The notes: generated from the sequence alone by a model not told the origin. Numbered from the stretch's first letter, positions 14,792 to 23,481 are shown. The stretch: 25,346 bases of DNA from Clostridiales bacterium (GCA_017649745.1 JAGCGE010000020.1:1-25346); one strand, 5' to 3'. Program-made: numbers and translations.

Positions 14792-15919
14792 TTAATTCCA
14801 GTTTCCTTTATATGTCTCGACATTCTCGAGATGTTCTTCATAAGTTACTGCATAAGCTGTTCCGCCGTCACCTGTAGCACAGAAATAATAGAAGTTACAG
14901 TTCGGTTCAGGATATAAAGCTGCTTGGATAGCATCGAGTCCCGGCATACATACAGGTCCCGGAGGAAGTCCCTCATGATTGAATGTATTGTACGGACTAG
15001 AGTCATCAATATCAGACTGCAAAAGATTCAACGTTGGCTGCTCTCCGCGAAGTTCCCTTAAGTAGTTTACCGAAGCATCGGAACCAAGATAATGAAGGTC
15101 GATGTCATCGGAATTAAGTCTGTTGTGGAATACCGCAGAAACGAGCATCATGTCATATACATCATTAGTCTCCATCTGGATAAGAGATGCGAGAGTAATG
15201 ACCTCGTCCATGCTCATGCCGATCTTCTCAGCACGCTCATAGTACTCATCATAAAGCTTGGATTCAGTATTACGAAGGAAAGTGTTAATGATGCTCTCAG
15301 GACTCGCATTGATATCGAATTCATACGTATCAGGGAAAAGATATCCTGAAAGGACGTGATCGCGATCATCAGAAAGCTTGATCTGAGAAACGAATTCATA
15401 ATCGACGAACATATTCGGGCTGTCCATGCACTTATCGAATTCTTCATCAGAGAACGTAAGTCCTGCGTCATGGAGCATCTGCTTGATCTCATTATATGTA
15501 AGACCTTCAGGGAAAGTAATCGTAACACTTTCAGGCTTCAATGTGAGCAGATACATGAGCTCATCATAATTGAGGCCTTCGATAAGATAGTGGGTACCTG
15601 CAATATATGTACCGTCGAATCCGTTTACCTTACTTAAAAGTGAGAACAGGATCTTATTATCGATCAACTTCTCTTCGTAAAGAGTCTGAGCGATATCAGA
15701 AGTGGAATCACCCTGCTTGATAACTATCGGAATACAACCCTCAGTATCTTCATCTATCTTAAACGTTCCGTCCTCGATAGAAGCCTTCAGATTGTCTATG
15801 TTATTGCCTTGAGCAATAACGTAATTATATCCGAGGAATATACCCACTATCGCACACATGATGACGACAACGAGTACCAAAAGTATTCTCAGAGCAACTC
15901 TTATCTTCTTAGAAAGCAT
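14792..15919 (-). CDS. mltG: endolytic transglycosylase MltG (YceG-like)
   Basis: A 375-residue single-pass membrane lytic transglycosylase that cuts nascent glycan strands and so ends their polymerisation. A cytoplasmic basic start (MLSKKIRVALR) is followed by a transmembrane helix (about 9-31) and a LysM-like subdomain (about 64-115, KQGDSTSDIAQTLYEEKLI). The catalytic domain holds SGYLFPDTYEF (191-201), LASLIQMET (243-251; E250 aligns with the conserved second Glu of the usual ExE), SAVFHNRL (261-268), SPYNTF and GLPPGPVCMPG. One Glu of the common EKE is Gln, which I believe also occurs in clostridial homologues and is not taken as inactivating. It lies 28 bases after typA. Confidence 0.92.
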   Translation of the reverse strand: MLSKKIRVALRILLVLVVVIMCAIVGIFLGYNYVIAQGNNIDNLKASIEDGTFKIDEDTEGCIPIVIKQGDSTSDIAQTLYEEKLIDNKILFSLLSKVNGFDGTYIAGTHYLIEGLNYDELMYLLTLKPESVTITFPEGLTYNEIKQMLHDAGLTFSDEEFDKCMDSPNMFVDYEFVSQIKLSDDRDHVLSGYLFPDTYEFDINASPESIINTFLRNTESKLYDEYYERAEKIGMSMDEVITLASLIQMETNDVYDMMLVSAVFHNRLNSDDIDLHYLGSDASVNYLRELRGEQPTLNLLQSDIDDSSPYNTFNHEGLPPGPVCMPGLDAIQAALYPEPNCNFYYFCATGDGGTAYAVTYEEHLENVETYKGNWN

Positions 15920-15947
15920 CGCTTACTCCCAAAGTTTAAGATCTATA

Positions 15948-17792
15948 TCAATCCTTTTTCTTAGCCGCGGCGATGGACTTAGCTCTCAAGTCTGAATTAA
16001 GGATCCTCTTACGAAGTCTTATATTCTTAGGTGTAACCTCACAAAGCTCATCATCTTCAATGAACTCGAGGCACTGCTCAAGGCTGTAGTTCAACGGCGG
16101 TGTAAGACGCATAGCATCATCAGAACCTGCTGCACGCATATTCGTAACATGCTTCTTCTTACAAACGTTAACATTGATATCTTCAGGCTTCGGGTTGATA
16201 CCTACGATCATACCTTCATAGACAGGAGTACCTGCGCCGATAAAGAGCGCACCTCTATCCTGTGCATTATAAAGACCATAAGTCATGGCATCTCCGCTCT
16301 CGAAAGCAACAAGAACGCCCTGTGAACGTGTCTCGATCTCACCAACGAACGGCTCGAAACCACTGATAACGCTGTTCATTATACCATTGCCCTTAGTGTC
16401 GGTCAAAAATTCGGTTCTGTATCCGATGATACCTCTTGAAGGAACACGGAACTCAAGACGTGTATAACCCTTTTCAGGCGGGAGCATATTAAGAAGCTCT
16501 GCCTTACGTCTTCCGAGCTTATCCATAACAGGTCCTACGAAGTCTTCAGGAACGTCTACAACGAGTTCCTCAACTGGCTCACAGAGAACACCATCGATCT
16601 CCTTCATGATTACCTGTGGCTTAGATACCTGGAATTCATATCCTTCACGTCTCATTGTCTCGATGAGGATGGAGATATGGAGCTCACCACGACCCTTAAC
16701 GATAAATGCCTCTGTTGTATCTGTCTCTTCAACACGCATTGAAACGTTTGTCTCAACCTCTTTGAAAAGACGATCACGGAGATGTCTAGATGTTACGAAC
16801 TTACCATCCTGACCGGCAAACGGACTGTCGTTTACTGAGAATGTCATAGCGATAGTAGGCTCATCGATATTTACGAATGGGATTGGCTCTGGTGTCTGAG
16901 CATCACAGATGGAATCACCGATATTGATATCAGGGATACCTGCAACACAAACGATCTCACCTACAGAAGCCTCTGTAACTTCCTGCTTACCAAGTCCCTG
17001 GAATCTCAAGAGCTTAACGATCCTTGCATTTCTCTTAGCATCATCACCATATGTACAAACAACTACATTCTGGTTCTGCTTGATCGTACCTCTCTCGATA
17101 CGGCCTACAGCGATACGTCCGATGTAAGGATCTGAGTCAATGTTTGAAACGAGGAGCTGCAAAGGTGCATCAACGTCACCTTCAGGGCATGGAACATATT
17201 CGATGATCTCATCAAGAAGCGGACAGAAGTCAAGTGCCTTGCCGTCTTCGTAATCCTTAAGATCTCTTGTAGCGATACCTGCCTTACCTGAAGAGAAGAT
17301 CGTAGGATATTCAAGCTGATCATCGTCAGCACCGAGCTCGCAGAAGAGATCGAAAACCATATCTACAACTTCATTTGGTCTTGCATCAGGACGGTCGATC
17401 TTGTTGATACAAACAATCGGCTTAAGACCCATCTCAAGAGCCTTACGAAGAACGAATCTTGTCTGTGGCATTGGTCCGTCATATGCATCTACTACGAGGA
17501 GAACTGCGTCAACCATCTTAAGTACTCGCTCAACCTCACCACCGAAGTCAGCGTGGCCTGGAGTATCTACTACGTTGATCCTGTAGTTCTTGTATGAGAT
17601 AGCTGTGTTCTTGGCAAGGATCGTAATACCTCTCTCGCGCTCGAGGTCGTTACTGTCCATGACCTGCTCGACTATCTGCTCATTCTCACGATAGATTCCG
17701 GCCTGCTTAAGCATGGAATCAACTATTGTTGTCTTACCGTGGTCAACGTGTGCGATGATCGCGATATTACGCATATTCTCAATCTTTGCCAT
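15948..17792 (-). CDS. typA: translational GTPase TypA/BipA
   Basis: A 614-residue ribosome-binding GTPase of the EF-G superfamily that assists 50S assembly and growth under stress or cold. G1 AHVDHGKT is at 14-21, the switch I RERGITI at 52-58, G3 DTPGH at 76-80 and G4 NKID at 130-133. The BipA-specific C-terminal domain with [19 protein letters not shown] and [19 protein letters not shown] is present, and the length is normal. The ATG at 17792 has GAGGT 9 bases upstream and is preferred over a TTG two codons earlier. It lies 83 bases after der; the gap contains a perfect palindrome. Confidence 0.96.
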   Translation of the reverse strand: MAKIENMRNIAIIAHVDHGKTTIVDSMLKQAGIYRENEQIVEQVMDSNDLERERGITILAKNTAISYKNYRINVVDTPGHADFGGEVERVLKMVDAVLLVVDAYDGPMPQTRFVLRKALEMGLKPIVCINKIDRPDARPNEVVDMVFDLFCELGADDDQLEYPTIFSSGKAGIATRDLKDYEDGKALDFCPLLDEIIEYVPCPEGDVDAPLQLLVSNIDSDPYIGRIAVGRIERGTIKQNQNVVVCTYGDDAKRNARIVKLLRFQGLGKQEVTEASVGEIVCVAGIPDINIGDSICDAQTPEPIPFVNIDEPTIAMTFSVNDSPFAGQDGKFVTSRHLRDRLFKEVETNVSMRVEETDTTEAFIVKGRGELHISILIETMRREGYEFQVSKPQVIMKEIDGVLCEPVEELVVDVPEDFVGPVMDKLGRRKAELLNMLPPEKGYTRLEFRVPSRGIIGYRTEFLTDTKGNGIMNSVISGFEPFVGEIETRSQGVLVAFESGDAMTYGLYNAQDRGALFIGAGTPVYEGMIVGINPKPEDINVNVCKKKHVTNMRAAGSDDAMRLTPPLNYSLEQCLEFIEDDELCEVTPKNIRLRKRILNSDLRAKSIAAAKKKD

Positions 17793-17833
17793 AATCAAAT
17801 TACCTCGTTATTTATTCACGTCTAAAATTATGC

Positions 17834-17845
17834 AATAACGTTATT
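17834..17845. repeat. 12-bp perfect palindrome AATAACGTTATT between der and typA
   Basis: Centred 48 bases upstream of the typA ATG in the 83-base spacer. It is followed on the minus strand by GCATAATTTTAG, a possible -10, but no -35 was convincing. It could be a binding site for a dimeric regulator or chance in AT-rich DNA. Confidence 0.25.
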
Positions 17846-17875
17846 TACTGTACTATAAGGCACATTTCACAAAAA

Positions 17876-19207
17876 TTAATCCTCATCGGACTTGTTCTTA
17901 TTACGCAGGAAAAACCTTATCGGAGTTCCCTCGAATCCGAAGTTTTTACGGATCTGATTCTCGAGATATCTCTCGTATGAAAAATGAGACAATTCCTTAT
18001 CATTTACGAAGAGCGCAAACGTAGGCGGATTAGTTGCTACCTGCGTTCCGTAATAGATCTTTAGGTGCTTACCCTTATCCTGAGGAGTAGGTACCATCGC
18101 GATCGCTTCATTGAGCATATCATTGAAGACACCGGTCTTAAGTCTTCTTCCTGCCTGCTCATGTACTCTTACTATGGTCTCGAAAAGTTTATCTACTCTC
18201 TGACCTGTCTTAGCAGATATGAACAATACCGGTGCGTAATCCATGAATGCGAAGCGGTCCTTTACTATTCTCGTCATACCTTCGAGGGTACCTGTATCTT
18301 TTTCGATAAGGTCCCACTTATTGATAGCGAAGATACATGCCTTTCCGGCATTATGGGCGATACCTGCAACCTTTGTATCCTGCTCAGTGATACCAACAGT
18401 TGCATCAATGAGGATAACGCATACACTGGCTCTCTCTATCGAAGCAAGAGCTCTGACCATAGAATACTTTTCTATAGCGTCCTCGATCTTGCCCTTCTTA
18501 CGCATACCTGCGGTATCAACGATAGTAAACTTACCGTATTTATTCTCGACTACAGAGTCGATCGAATCTCTAGTTGTTCCAGGAATATCAGATACGATAC
18601 TTCTCATCTCACCTGTCATCTGATTGGTAAGAGATGATTTACCTGCATTAGGCTTACCGATAAGAGCAACTCTGATCGTCTCGTTATCATCTTCGCATTC
18701 TTCCTCACTCGGAAAATGTTCGAAGATAGCATCGAGAAGATCACCAATACCAAGTCTGTGTGAAGCGGATATCGGTATTACGTCTCCTAAACCAAGATTA
18801 TAGAACTCATAGATCTCAGCCGGCGGTTCACCGACCTTGTCGCACTTATTAACTGCGATGACAACCGGCTTTTGTGCTTTACGGAGCATTACTGCGATCT
18901 CTTCGTCAGCTGCTGTAAGGCCGCTTTGGATGTCGCACATGAACAGAATGACATCTGCCGTTTCCATAGCTATCTCAGCCTGAAGTCTCATACCCTTGAG
19001 GATCTGATCATCCTTCTCAGGTTCAATACCGCCTGTATCGATCATGACGAACTCGCGCTCACGCCAAACAGAATCAGCGTAGATCCTGTCTCTGGTAACG
19101 CCCGGAGTATCATGGACTATGGATATTCTCTCACCATAGAGCGTGTTGAAGAGAGAAGACTTACCTACGTTAGGTCTTCCTACAATTGCAACTACGGGTT
19201 TGCTCAT
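17876..19207 (-). CDS. der: ribosome biogenesis GTPase Der (EngA)
   Basis: A 443-residue double GTPase essential for 50S subunit maturation. The first G domain has GRPNVGKS (10-17), DTGG (57-60) and NKCD (120-123). The second has GKPNAGKS (184-191), DTAG and NKWD. The KH-like C-terminal domain includes HLKIYYGTQVATNPPTFALFVN, and the tail is charged (RNKNKSDED). The length is typical. AGGAGG lies 8 bases upstream of the ATG at 19207. This ribosome binding site sits directly behind the U tract of the rpmF terminator, so der has no room for a promoter of its own downstream of that terminator and must rely on readthrough or a promoter within rpmF. Confidence 0.97.
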   Translation of the reverse strand: MSKPVVAIVGRPNVGKSSLFNTLYGERISIVHDTPGVTRDRIYADSVWREREFVMIDTGGIEPEKDDQILKGMRLQAEIAMETADVILFMCDIQSGLTAADEEIAVMLRKAQKPVVIAVNKCDKVGEPPAEIYEFYNLGLGDVIPISASHRLGIGDLLDAIFEHFPSEEECEDDNETIRVALIGKPNAGKSSLTNQMTGEMRSIVSDIPGTTRDSIDSVVENKYGKFTIVDTAGMRKKGKIEDAIEKYSMVRALASIERASVCVILIDATVGITEQDTKVAGIAHNAGKACIFAINKWDLIEKDTGTLEGMTRIVKDRFAFMDYAPVLFISAKTGQRVDKLFETIVRVHEQAGRRLKTGVFNDMLNEAIAMVPTPQDKGKHLKIYYGTQVATNPPTFALFVNDKELSHFSYERYLENQIRKNFGFEGTPIRFFLRNKNKSDED

Positions 19208-19232
19208 CGTTTGTTCCTCCTACGTTCAGGAC

Positions 19233-19268
19233 AAAAAAAAGCAGTGATGATTTTTGTAATCACACTGC
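19233..19268 (-). terminator. intrinsic terminator between rpmF and der
   Basis: On the minus strand a stem GCAGTG-TGATT / AATCA-T-CACTGC (19268-19241, one bulged base) is followed by eight T residues (19240-19233). It lies 33 bases after the rpmF stop and ends 14 bases before the der ribosome binding site. Confidence 0.85.
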
Positions 19269-19300
19269 CTTTGTAAGTCGCTTTGTGCTGATCTCTAAGA

Positions 19301-19486
19301 TCAAGCTTCCTCACCAATTGCTATAACCTGCTTACCGTCAAGATATCCGCAGCTCTTGCAAACCTTACGACGAAGCATCTTAGCATGACACTGTGGGCAC
19401 TCTACGAAACCAGGCACGCTCAGCTTCCATACACTTCTGTGACGGGAAGTTCTTGCCTTCGACCACTTACGCTTTGGATGTGCCAT
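19301..19486 (-). CDS. rpmF: 50S ribosomal protein L32, zinc-ribbon form
   Basis: A 61-residue ribosomal protein. The conserved start MAHPKRKWSKARTSRHRS and two CxxC pairs (CPQC and CKSC, with MLRRKV between) form the zinc ribbon of the C+ type of L32. A strong GGAGGTGGAG site precedes the ATG at 19486. It has its own promoter 108-136 bases upstream and a leader with two hairpins. In many Firmicutes a DUF177 gene precedes rpmF; here the upstream gene is DUF1934 instead, with a transcript boundary between. Confidence 0.97.
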   Translation of the reverse strand: MAHPKRKWSKARTSRHRSVWKLSVPGFVECPQCHAKMLRRKVCKSCGYLDGKQVIAIGEEA

Positions 19487-19509
19487 ATTGTCTCCACCTC
19501 CGTTTACTT

Positions 19510-19573
19510 ACCTTCGCCACCAAGGTCTGCTTTAGTGGGAAATTCTATTCATCGTACCCCAAATTCAAGGGGT
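19510..19573 (-). promoter_or_regulatory. rpmF leader with two short hairpins
   Basis: The roughly 100-base leader predicted from the promoter contains ACCCC/GGGGT (19573-19556, 8-base loop) and ACCTT/AAGGT (19526-19510, 7-base loop), the second only 16 bases before the GGAGG. Such leaders sometimes bind the ribosomal protein itself, but nothing here identifies a known motif. Confidence 0.3.
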
Positions 19574-19593
19574 TATTCACATAATGCTTAAAG

Positions 19594-19622
19594 ATTTTAC
19601 TCTAAAGCGTTTGCTTTTGCAA
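19594..19622 (-). promoter_or_regulatory. sigma-A promoter of rpmF
   Basis: On the minus strand TTGCAA (19622-19617), a 17-base spacer and TAAAAT (19599-19594) form a good vegetative promoter (4/6 and 5/6 consensus matches with ideal spacing). Transcription would begin near 19587. Confidence 0.75.
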
Positions 19623-19662
19623 GCACTTTTTTCATCTTCATTGCACTTTTCGAGCAATAAAT

Positions 19663-19725
19663 CAGATACTCGGGAAGAATACCCCATATCTGAGCAAAAA
19701 TCAATATCTGAAACTAACAGATATT
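19663..19725 (-). terminator. tandem hairpins after DUF1934, possible terminator with alternative pairing
   Basis: An 8-bp perfect stem AATATCTG/CAGATATT (19725-19703, 7-base loop) overlaps the DUF1934 stop and is followed on the minus strand by GATTTTTG, a short U tract. A second hairpin, arms CAGATA/TATCTG, lies at 19692-19663 with GGG/CCC inside its loop region. The arms share the same CAGATA/TATCTG core, so they could pair in more than one way. Confidence 0.5.
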
Positions 19726-20116
19726 ATATTTCTTTAATAATAAACGTGTTCGTATTAAGATCTGTATTCTCGTCGAGCTTATAAGCGATCTCAAGACTTC
19801 TGCTGAACATATTAGGTGTATTGATATAAAGCGTCTCGATATTCAGGTCCATCTGACCATATCCTGTCTCCACCACACCTTTAGTCCTCTGCCCTGCGGC
19901 AAAGTTCAGCATGCTCTTTATATGTCCGTTTCTTTGTAATGTCGCTGTTCCTTCACTGGTGATCAGTGTCAGTTTATATGAAGAAGGAGCTTCCATCGGT
20001 TCTCTTTGCTCAGTCCACTCATAAGTGACGATATTACCGTCGGTTCTCTTCTTTCCCTTACAGTTATAAGGAGTATCGTAAACATTCGTGATTATCTGAA
20101 GATCGATCTCTGACAT
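19724..20116 (-). CDS. DUF1934 family protein (YwiB-like beta-barrel)
   Basis: A 130-residue protein with alternating beta strands and the features of DUF1934: ITSEGTATLQRNG (middle strand pair, R in the centre), the TGYGQMDLNIETLYI segment (family TpyGxxxxxixTxxi) and a C-terminal LEIAYKLDENTDLNTNTFIIKEI. The fold in the family is calycin-like; no activity is established. No signal peptide, so cytoplasmic. A GAGGT site precedes the ATG at 20116. It follows the fusion gene by 7 bases and is the last gene of that operon before the hairpin cluster. Confidence 0.78.
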   Translation of the reverse strand: MSEIDLQIITNVYDTPYNCKGKKRTDGNIVTYEWTEQREPMEAPSSYKLTLITSEGTATLQRNGHIKSMLNFAAGQRTKGVVETGYGQMDLNIETLYINTPNMFSRSLEIAYKLDENTDLNTNTFIIKEI

Positions 20117-20123
20117 ACATACC

Positions 20124-22469
20124 TCACATCTGCTCGAGGATATAATCCACTATATCCTTCATCTTGCTCTTCTTCCATTCACCCTTCTTCTCTTCTTCCG
20201 CCAGAGGACAAAGAATGAAGAAATCGAGCGTCTCACCCGGAACCCTTCCTGTTCTAAGAGGCTCGGCAAAATGTTCTGCCCACTGCTCTTCAGTCGCATC
20301 CTTAAATCGCTTAGGATCAAGATATGTCATCTGCCTTTTGGTAGCAGCGATATGCATCTTGGCAGATAACGGTGACAGCAACTTATACTCCTCCTCAGGA
20401 ACATCCTGGAAGATCCTCGGAAGTTCGCCTAACTTTATCTTCTCATCGCCTCTTATGATATCGATACCGAAAGCTTCGAAGTTGAACTTTTCCTTCGTGA
20501 GCTTGAGCCTGAGCAAAATACCCTTCTCAGTATTAAACTGTGATCTCTGATAATCCGTATCGAAAATAAAATTACCCAGCGAATAGAATATTGCCTTGTC
20601 ACCAACTATCTCATAGTTCATCGGAACATGAGGGTGATGTGAAACCACGATATCTGCGCCCATCTCAAGATAGAGATGATACCTTTCTCTCGTATAAGGT
20701 GACGGCAACGGTGTAAACTCTTCGCCCGCATGAGCAACGACTATACACCATCTGCATGTAGCCTTTATCTCTTTGATAGCATTTTGGATAGCATCAAGGT
20801 CGCTCCAGCTGAAGCATCCCGCTTTATCCTTATCTGCTTTTCTGCAGGCGCGCTGATAGCCGACACCTATCATACCTATACCGCCTGCCTCATTTATATA
20901 AACCGGCTTACGTGCATCATTGATATCGATGCCCGCGCCAAGTGTTTTAACGCCTCTAGATCTAGCTTCCTTAAGAGTGCTCCTTATTCCTTCTTCGCCC
21001 TCATCCATTATATGGTTATTACATATATTCCAGATATCTGAACCCATATCCTTAAGGAAATCGGCTACTTCGATATCCATTGAATGAAGAAGCTGCTTTA
21101 CACCCTCTGTTACTTCTTCCTTTGAAGATCTCATTATAGGACCTTCAACATTAGTGATAACATGATCAGCTGATCTCAGTACATCCTTGATGTCAGAAGA
21201 TAAGAAATCCTCGTCTTTCCATCTGCCGTCCATGTATTTGTCGAATCCGATATCACCGGTAAAGACCAAAGTCTGCTCATTATCGCTAAGGACTTGTCTT
21301 CTATAGTAATCACCGCGCTCTTCGAAATTCTTGAAATAGCCGTACGACGCAGCAGCAGGCGAAAAAACGCATGAACTTCCGGAAGGAGTTATTTCTTTAG
21401 CAAGTTCTACTGCAGCTTTAAGATCGTCTCTATAGCAGCAATGCTCAAGATCTTTTACTTCCTCATAGATCCTCTCACCTGTCTTGTATGTGCAGATGAA
21501 GAACAGATCCGTACGCTCTCTCATGAAAGCGACAAGCTTGTCGTAATTGATTGTTCTATCAAGACCGCCAATGATAACCGTCTTTGTATTTCCGATACTT
21601 TCTACGGCTCTGATCGTAGCTTCAGGAATAGTTGAGATAGAGTCATTATAGTATGTGACTCCGCCTACAACGCCAACATTCTCAAGCCTGTGAGCCAATC
21701 CTTCGAACTCGCTTATAGATGCTCTAACTTCACCATCACTAAGTCCGAAAAGCTCCGTTGCTATCTTATAAACAATAGTTGCATTGAACCTGTTATGATC
21801 GCCCTTAAGCTTCATATCAATATCCATTGCATCATCATAACTGATCCCGATCTTAGAAGCTTTTGTCTCAGTTTCCGGAACGTCATTTCCGATAAAGAGG
21901 ATATCATCAGGACCCTGGTGAGCCGTGATGTTCTTTTTCGCAGAGTAATAGCATTCCATTGTCTTATATCTGTCGAGGTGATCCTCGTAAAGATTCAGGA
22001 ATACTGCAATGTGAGGAGAATTCTCAAGATCAGAGAGCTGATGGCAGCTGAGCTCGTACACTGCGAGTGCTCCTTCTGTCATCTCCTTATAGTAATCAAA
22101 GCACGGGAAACCGATATTTCCCACAAGAACGACTTCTCTGTCGAGATTATCACGGAGGACTTTATAAAGGAGCGAAGAGGTCGTGCTCTTGCCCTTTGTT
22201 CCCGTGATTCCGATTGTCTGTGACGAGAATTCTTCCATAAAGAGTCTTGTCTGTGACGTCATGTTAGGATGGTCTTCCACAGTGATGATACCAGGACTCT
22301 TTATTACAAGGTCATAATCATCGAATCTGACCTCGGATTCATTGCCTACGAAAAAATCATATTTAACATCTGTACAGAATTCATTGAGGAATCTCTCTGT
22401 TGAAAGGCCTTCTCTACCCTTACCCCAGATGAGGATCCTCTTACCGTTTAACTTGTCAGAAATAGCCAT
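20124..22469 (-). CDS. fusion of a MurD-like amino-acid ligase and a CapA-type domain
   Basis: A 781-residue protein in one uninterrupted frame. Residues 1-395 are a complete MurD-like ligase: Rossmann start IWGKGREGLST, ATP loop GITGTKGKST (87-96), DHLDRY (163-168), the Lys of YYSAKKNI (K178, usually carbamylated), HRLENV (260-265), NDSIST (275-280), GGLDR (301-305) and SPAAASYGYFKNFEERG (370-386). Residues 399-640 are a CapA/PgsA domain (PF09587-like, metallophosphatase-related): TGDIGFD (404-410), NVEGP (440-444), NNH (484-486), H580 in HAGEE, HHPH (611-614) and YSLGNF (629-634). A further 140 residues follow. No signal peptide or membrane helix is seen, whereas CapA proteins are usually exported. 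MurD normally adds D-Glu to UDP-MurNAc-L-Ala; the substrate here is unproven. The gene lies 7 bases from each neighbour. Confidence 0.9.
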   Translation of the reverse strand: MAISDKLNGKRILIWGKGREGLSTERFLNEFCTDVKYDFFVGNESEVRFDDYDLVIKSPGIITVEDHPNMTSQTRLFMEEFSSQTIGITGTKGKSTTSSLLYKVLRDNLDREVVLVGNIGFPCFDYYKEMTEGALAVYELSCHQLSDLENSPHIAVFLNLYEDHLDRYKTMECYYSAKKNITAHQGPDDILFIGNDVPETETKASKIGISYDDAMDIDMKLKGDHNRFNATIVYKIATELFGLSDGEVRASISEFEGLAHRLENVGVVGGVTYYNDSISTIPEATIRAVESIGNTKTVIIGGLDRTINYDKLVAFMRERTDLFFICTYKTGERIYEEVKDLEHCCYRDDLKAAVELAKEITPSGSSCVFSPAAASYGYFKNFEERGDYYRRQVLSDNEQTLVFTGDIGFDKYMDGRWKDEDFLSSDIKDVLRSADHVITNVEGPIMRSSKEEVTEGVKQLLHSMDIEVADFLKDMGSDIWNICNNHIMDEGEEGIRSTLKEARSRGVKTLGAGIDINDARKPVYINEAGGIGMIGVGYQRACRKADKDKAGCFSWSDLDAIQNAIKEIKATCRWCIVVAHAGEEFTPLPSPYTRERYHLYLEMGADIVVSHHPHVPMNYEIVGDKAIFYSLGNFIFDTDYQRSQFNTEKGILLRLKLTKEKFNFEAFGIDIIRGDEKIKLGELPRIFQDVPEEEYKLLSPLSAKMHIAATKRQMTYLDPKRFKDATEEQWAEHFAEPLRTGRVPGETLDFFILCPLAEEEKKGEWKKSKMKDIVDYILEQM

Positions 22470-22476
22470 AATAACC

Positions 22477-23445
22477 TCAGATCTTCACATCATATCTTGG
22501 TTCTATCGAGAACCTTCTGCCCGAGAGCGCATGATGCCTGTTATCTTTCGGAATCTTGCGAAGGATCAGTGTCGTCGCAAAAAGTTGCTGGAATCTTACC
22601 TTACCGCCATTCAAAGACTTAAAGTATACGTTGACCTTGTTCCTGCCGTAATTACCGTCACCGATTATCGGATAGCCCATATGAGCGAACTGCGCTCTGA
22701 TCTGATGCATCCTTCCGGTAACGAGTTCAACTTCGATATCAGACACGTCGCTTCCGTCAGGGCCTGCACCCTTATAAACTTTCACGATCCTATATCTAGA
22801 CTTGATCGGAAGATCGCCCTTCTGCTCGATATCGTGAATATATACTTTATTGCCGACCTTCTCGAGATAAGCACTTACCTCTTTCATGATCGCTTCGTCT
22901 TCGCAGATAACATTCTCGCCCTCGCTCGGAACACCAAGAACCAGACATCTGTATCTCTTAATAAGAAGATCATCTTTAAAAAGCCGAATAGCATCCTCAA
23001 GAGCAGTCTTATTCTTCGCCATCATAATGATGCCGCCCGTATTCATATCGATCCTGTGACAAAGATCCATATTCGGATTGTGTGTATCTTTTCGAACGAT
23101 GTCGATAAGATTGATCTCACCTACACCTTTACCACCGTGAACAGGGATACCCTGGCTCTTGTTGACGAGGAGAAGATCGTCAGTCTCAGCTACGACCTTA
23201 TACGCATCCTTAGGAACAACCTTCTTCTCTGTTGTCTTCTCGAAAAGGTCATCAGGAAGCCATACCTCGATCTCCTGACCAAAGGAAACAACTACATCCG
23301 TTGATACTTTCTTTCCTTCTACACGGATATCCTTATGCTTCAAAGCTTTCTGAAGATTTCCGGCAGTCAATGTTGGAAAAGCCATGATAGCGGCTCTTAC
23401 AACGTGCTTTCCATCTTGTTCTTTGTTGACGATAAAACTTCTCAA
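22477..23445 (-). CDS. RluC/RluD-family pseudouridine synthase
   Basis: A 322-residue RNA pseudouridine synthase. The N-terminal S4 RNA-binding domain covers about 1-65 (TAGNLQKALKHKDIRVEGKKV). The catalytic domain follows, with the Asp in CHRIDMNTGG, the usual HRLDxxTSG loop, and the C-terminal GRMHQIRAQFAHMGYPIIGD, the RluA-family motif. Start: the frame is open further upstream, but those residues are hydrophobic and lie across the promoter. GGAGG sits 5 bases before a TTG at 23445, so TTG is taken as the start. The exact site (large-subunit uridines or others) is not predictable. It is the first gene of the operon that carries the MurD-CapA fusion. Confidence 0.85.
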   Translation of the reverse strand: MRSFIVNKEQDGKHVVRAAIMAFPTLTAGNLQKALKHKDIRVEGKKVSTDVVVSFGQEIEVWLPDDLFEKTTEKKVVPKDAYKVVAETDDLLLVNKSQGIPVHGGKGVGEINLIDIVRKDTHNPNMDLCHRIDMNTGGIIMMAKNKTALEDAIRLFKDDLLIKRYRCLVLGVPSEGENVICEDEAIMKEVSAYLEKVGNKVYIHDIEQKGDLPIKSRYRIVKVYKGAGPDGSDVSDIEVELVTGRMHQIRAQFAHMGYPIIGDGNYGRNKVNVYFKSLNGGKVRFQQLFATTLILRKIPKDNRHHALSGRRFSIEPRYDVKI

Positions 23446-23481
23446 AATGACCTCCACTGGTTTTCGAATAACAGCACTAAT

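Noticed and set aside
14792..15919. Inactive MltG because of Gln in place of Glu in the usual EKE motif
   Set aside because: The second Glu (E250) is kept, and I recall the Gln form as common in clostridial homologues; all other motifs are intact.
18065..18637. 190-codon plus-strand frame opposite der
   Set aside because: Shadow of the GTPase coding sequence; no start signal or motifs.
22342..23304. 320-codon open frame on the plus strand across the pseudouridine synthase and the fusion gene
   Set aside because: Antisense to two clear genes and spans their boundary; no family resemblance.
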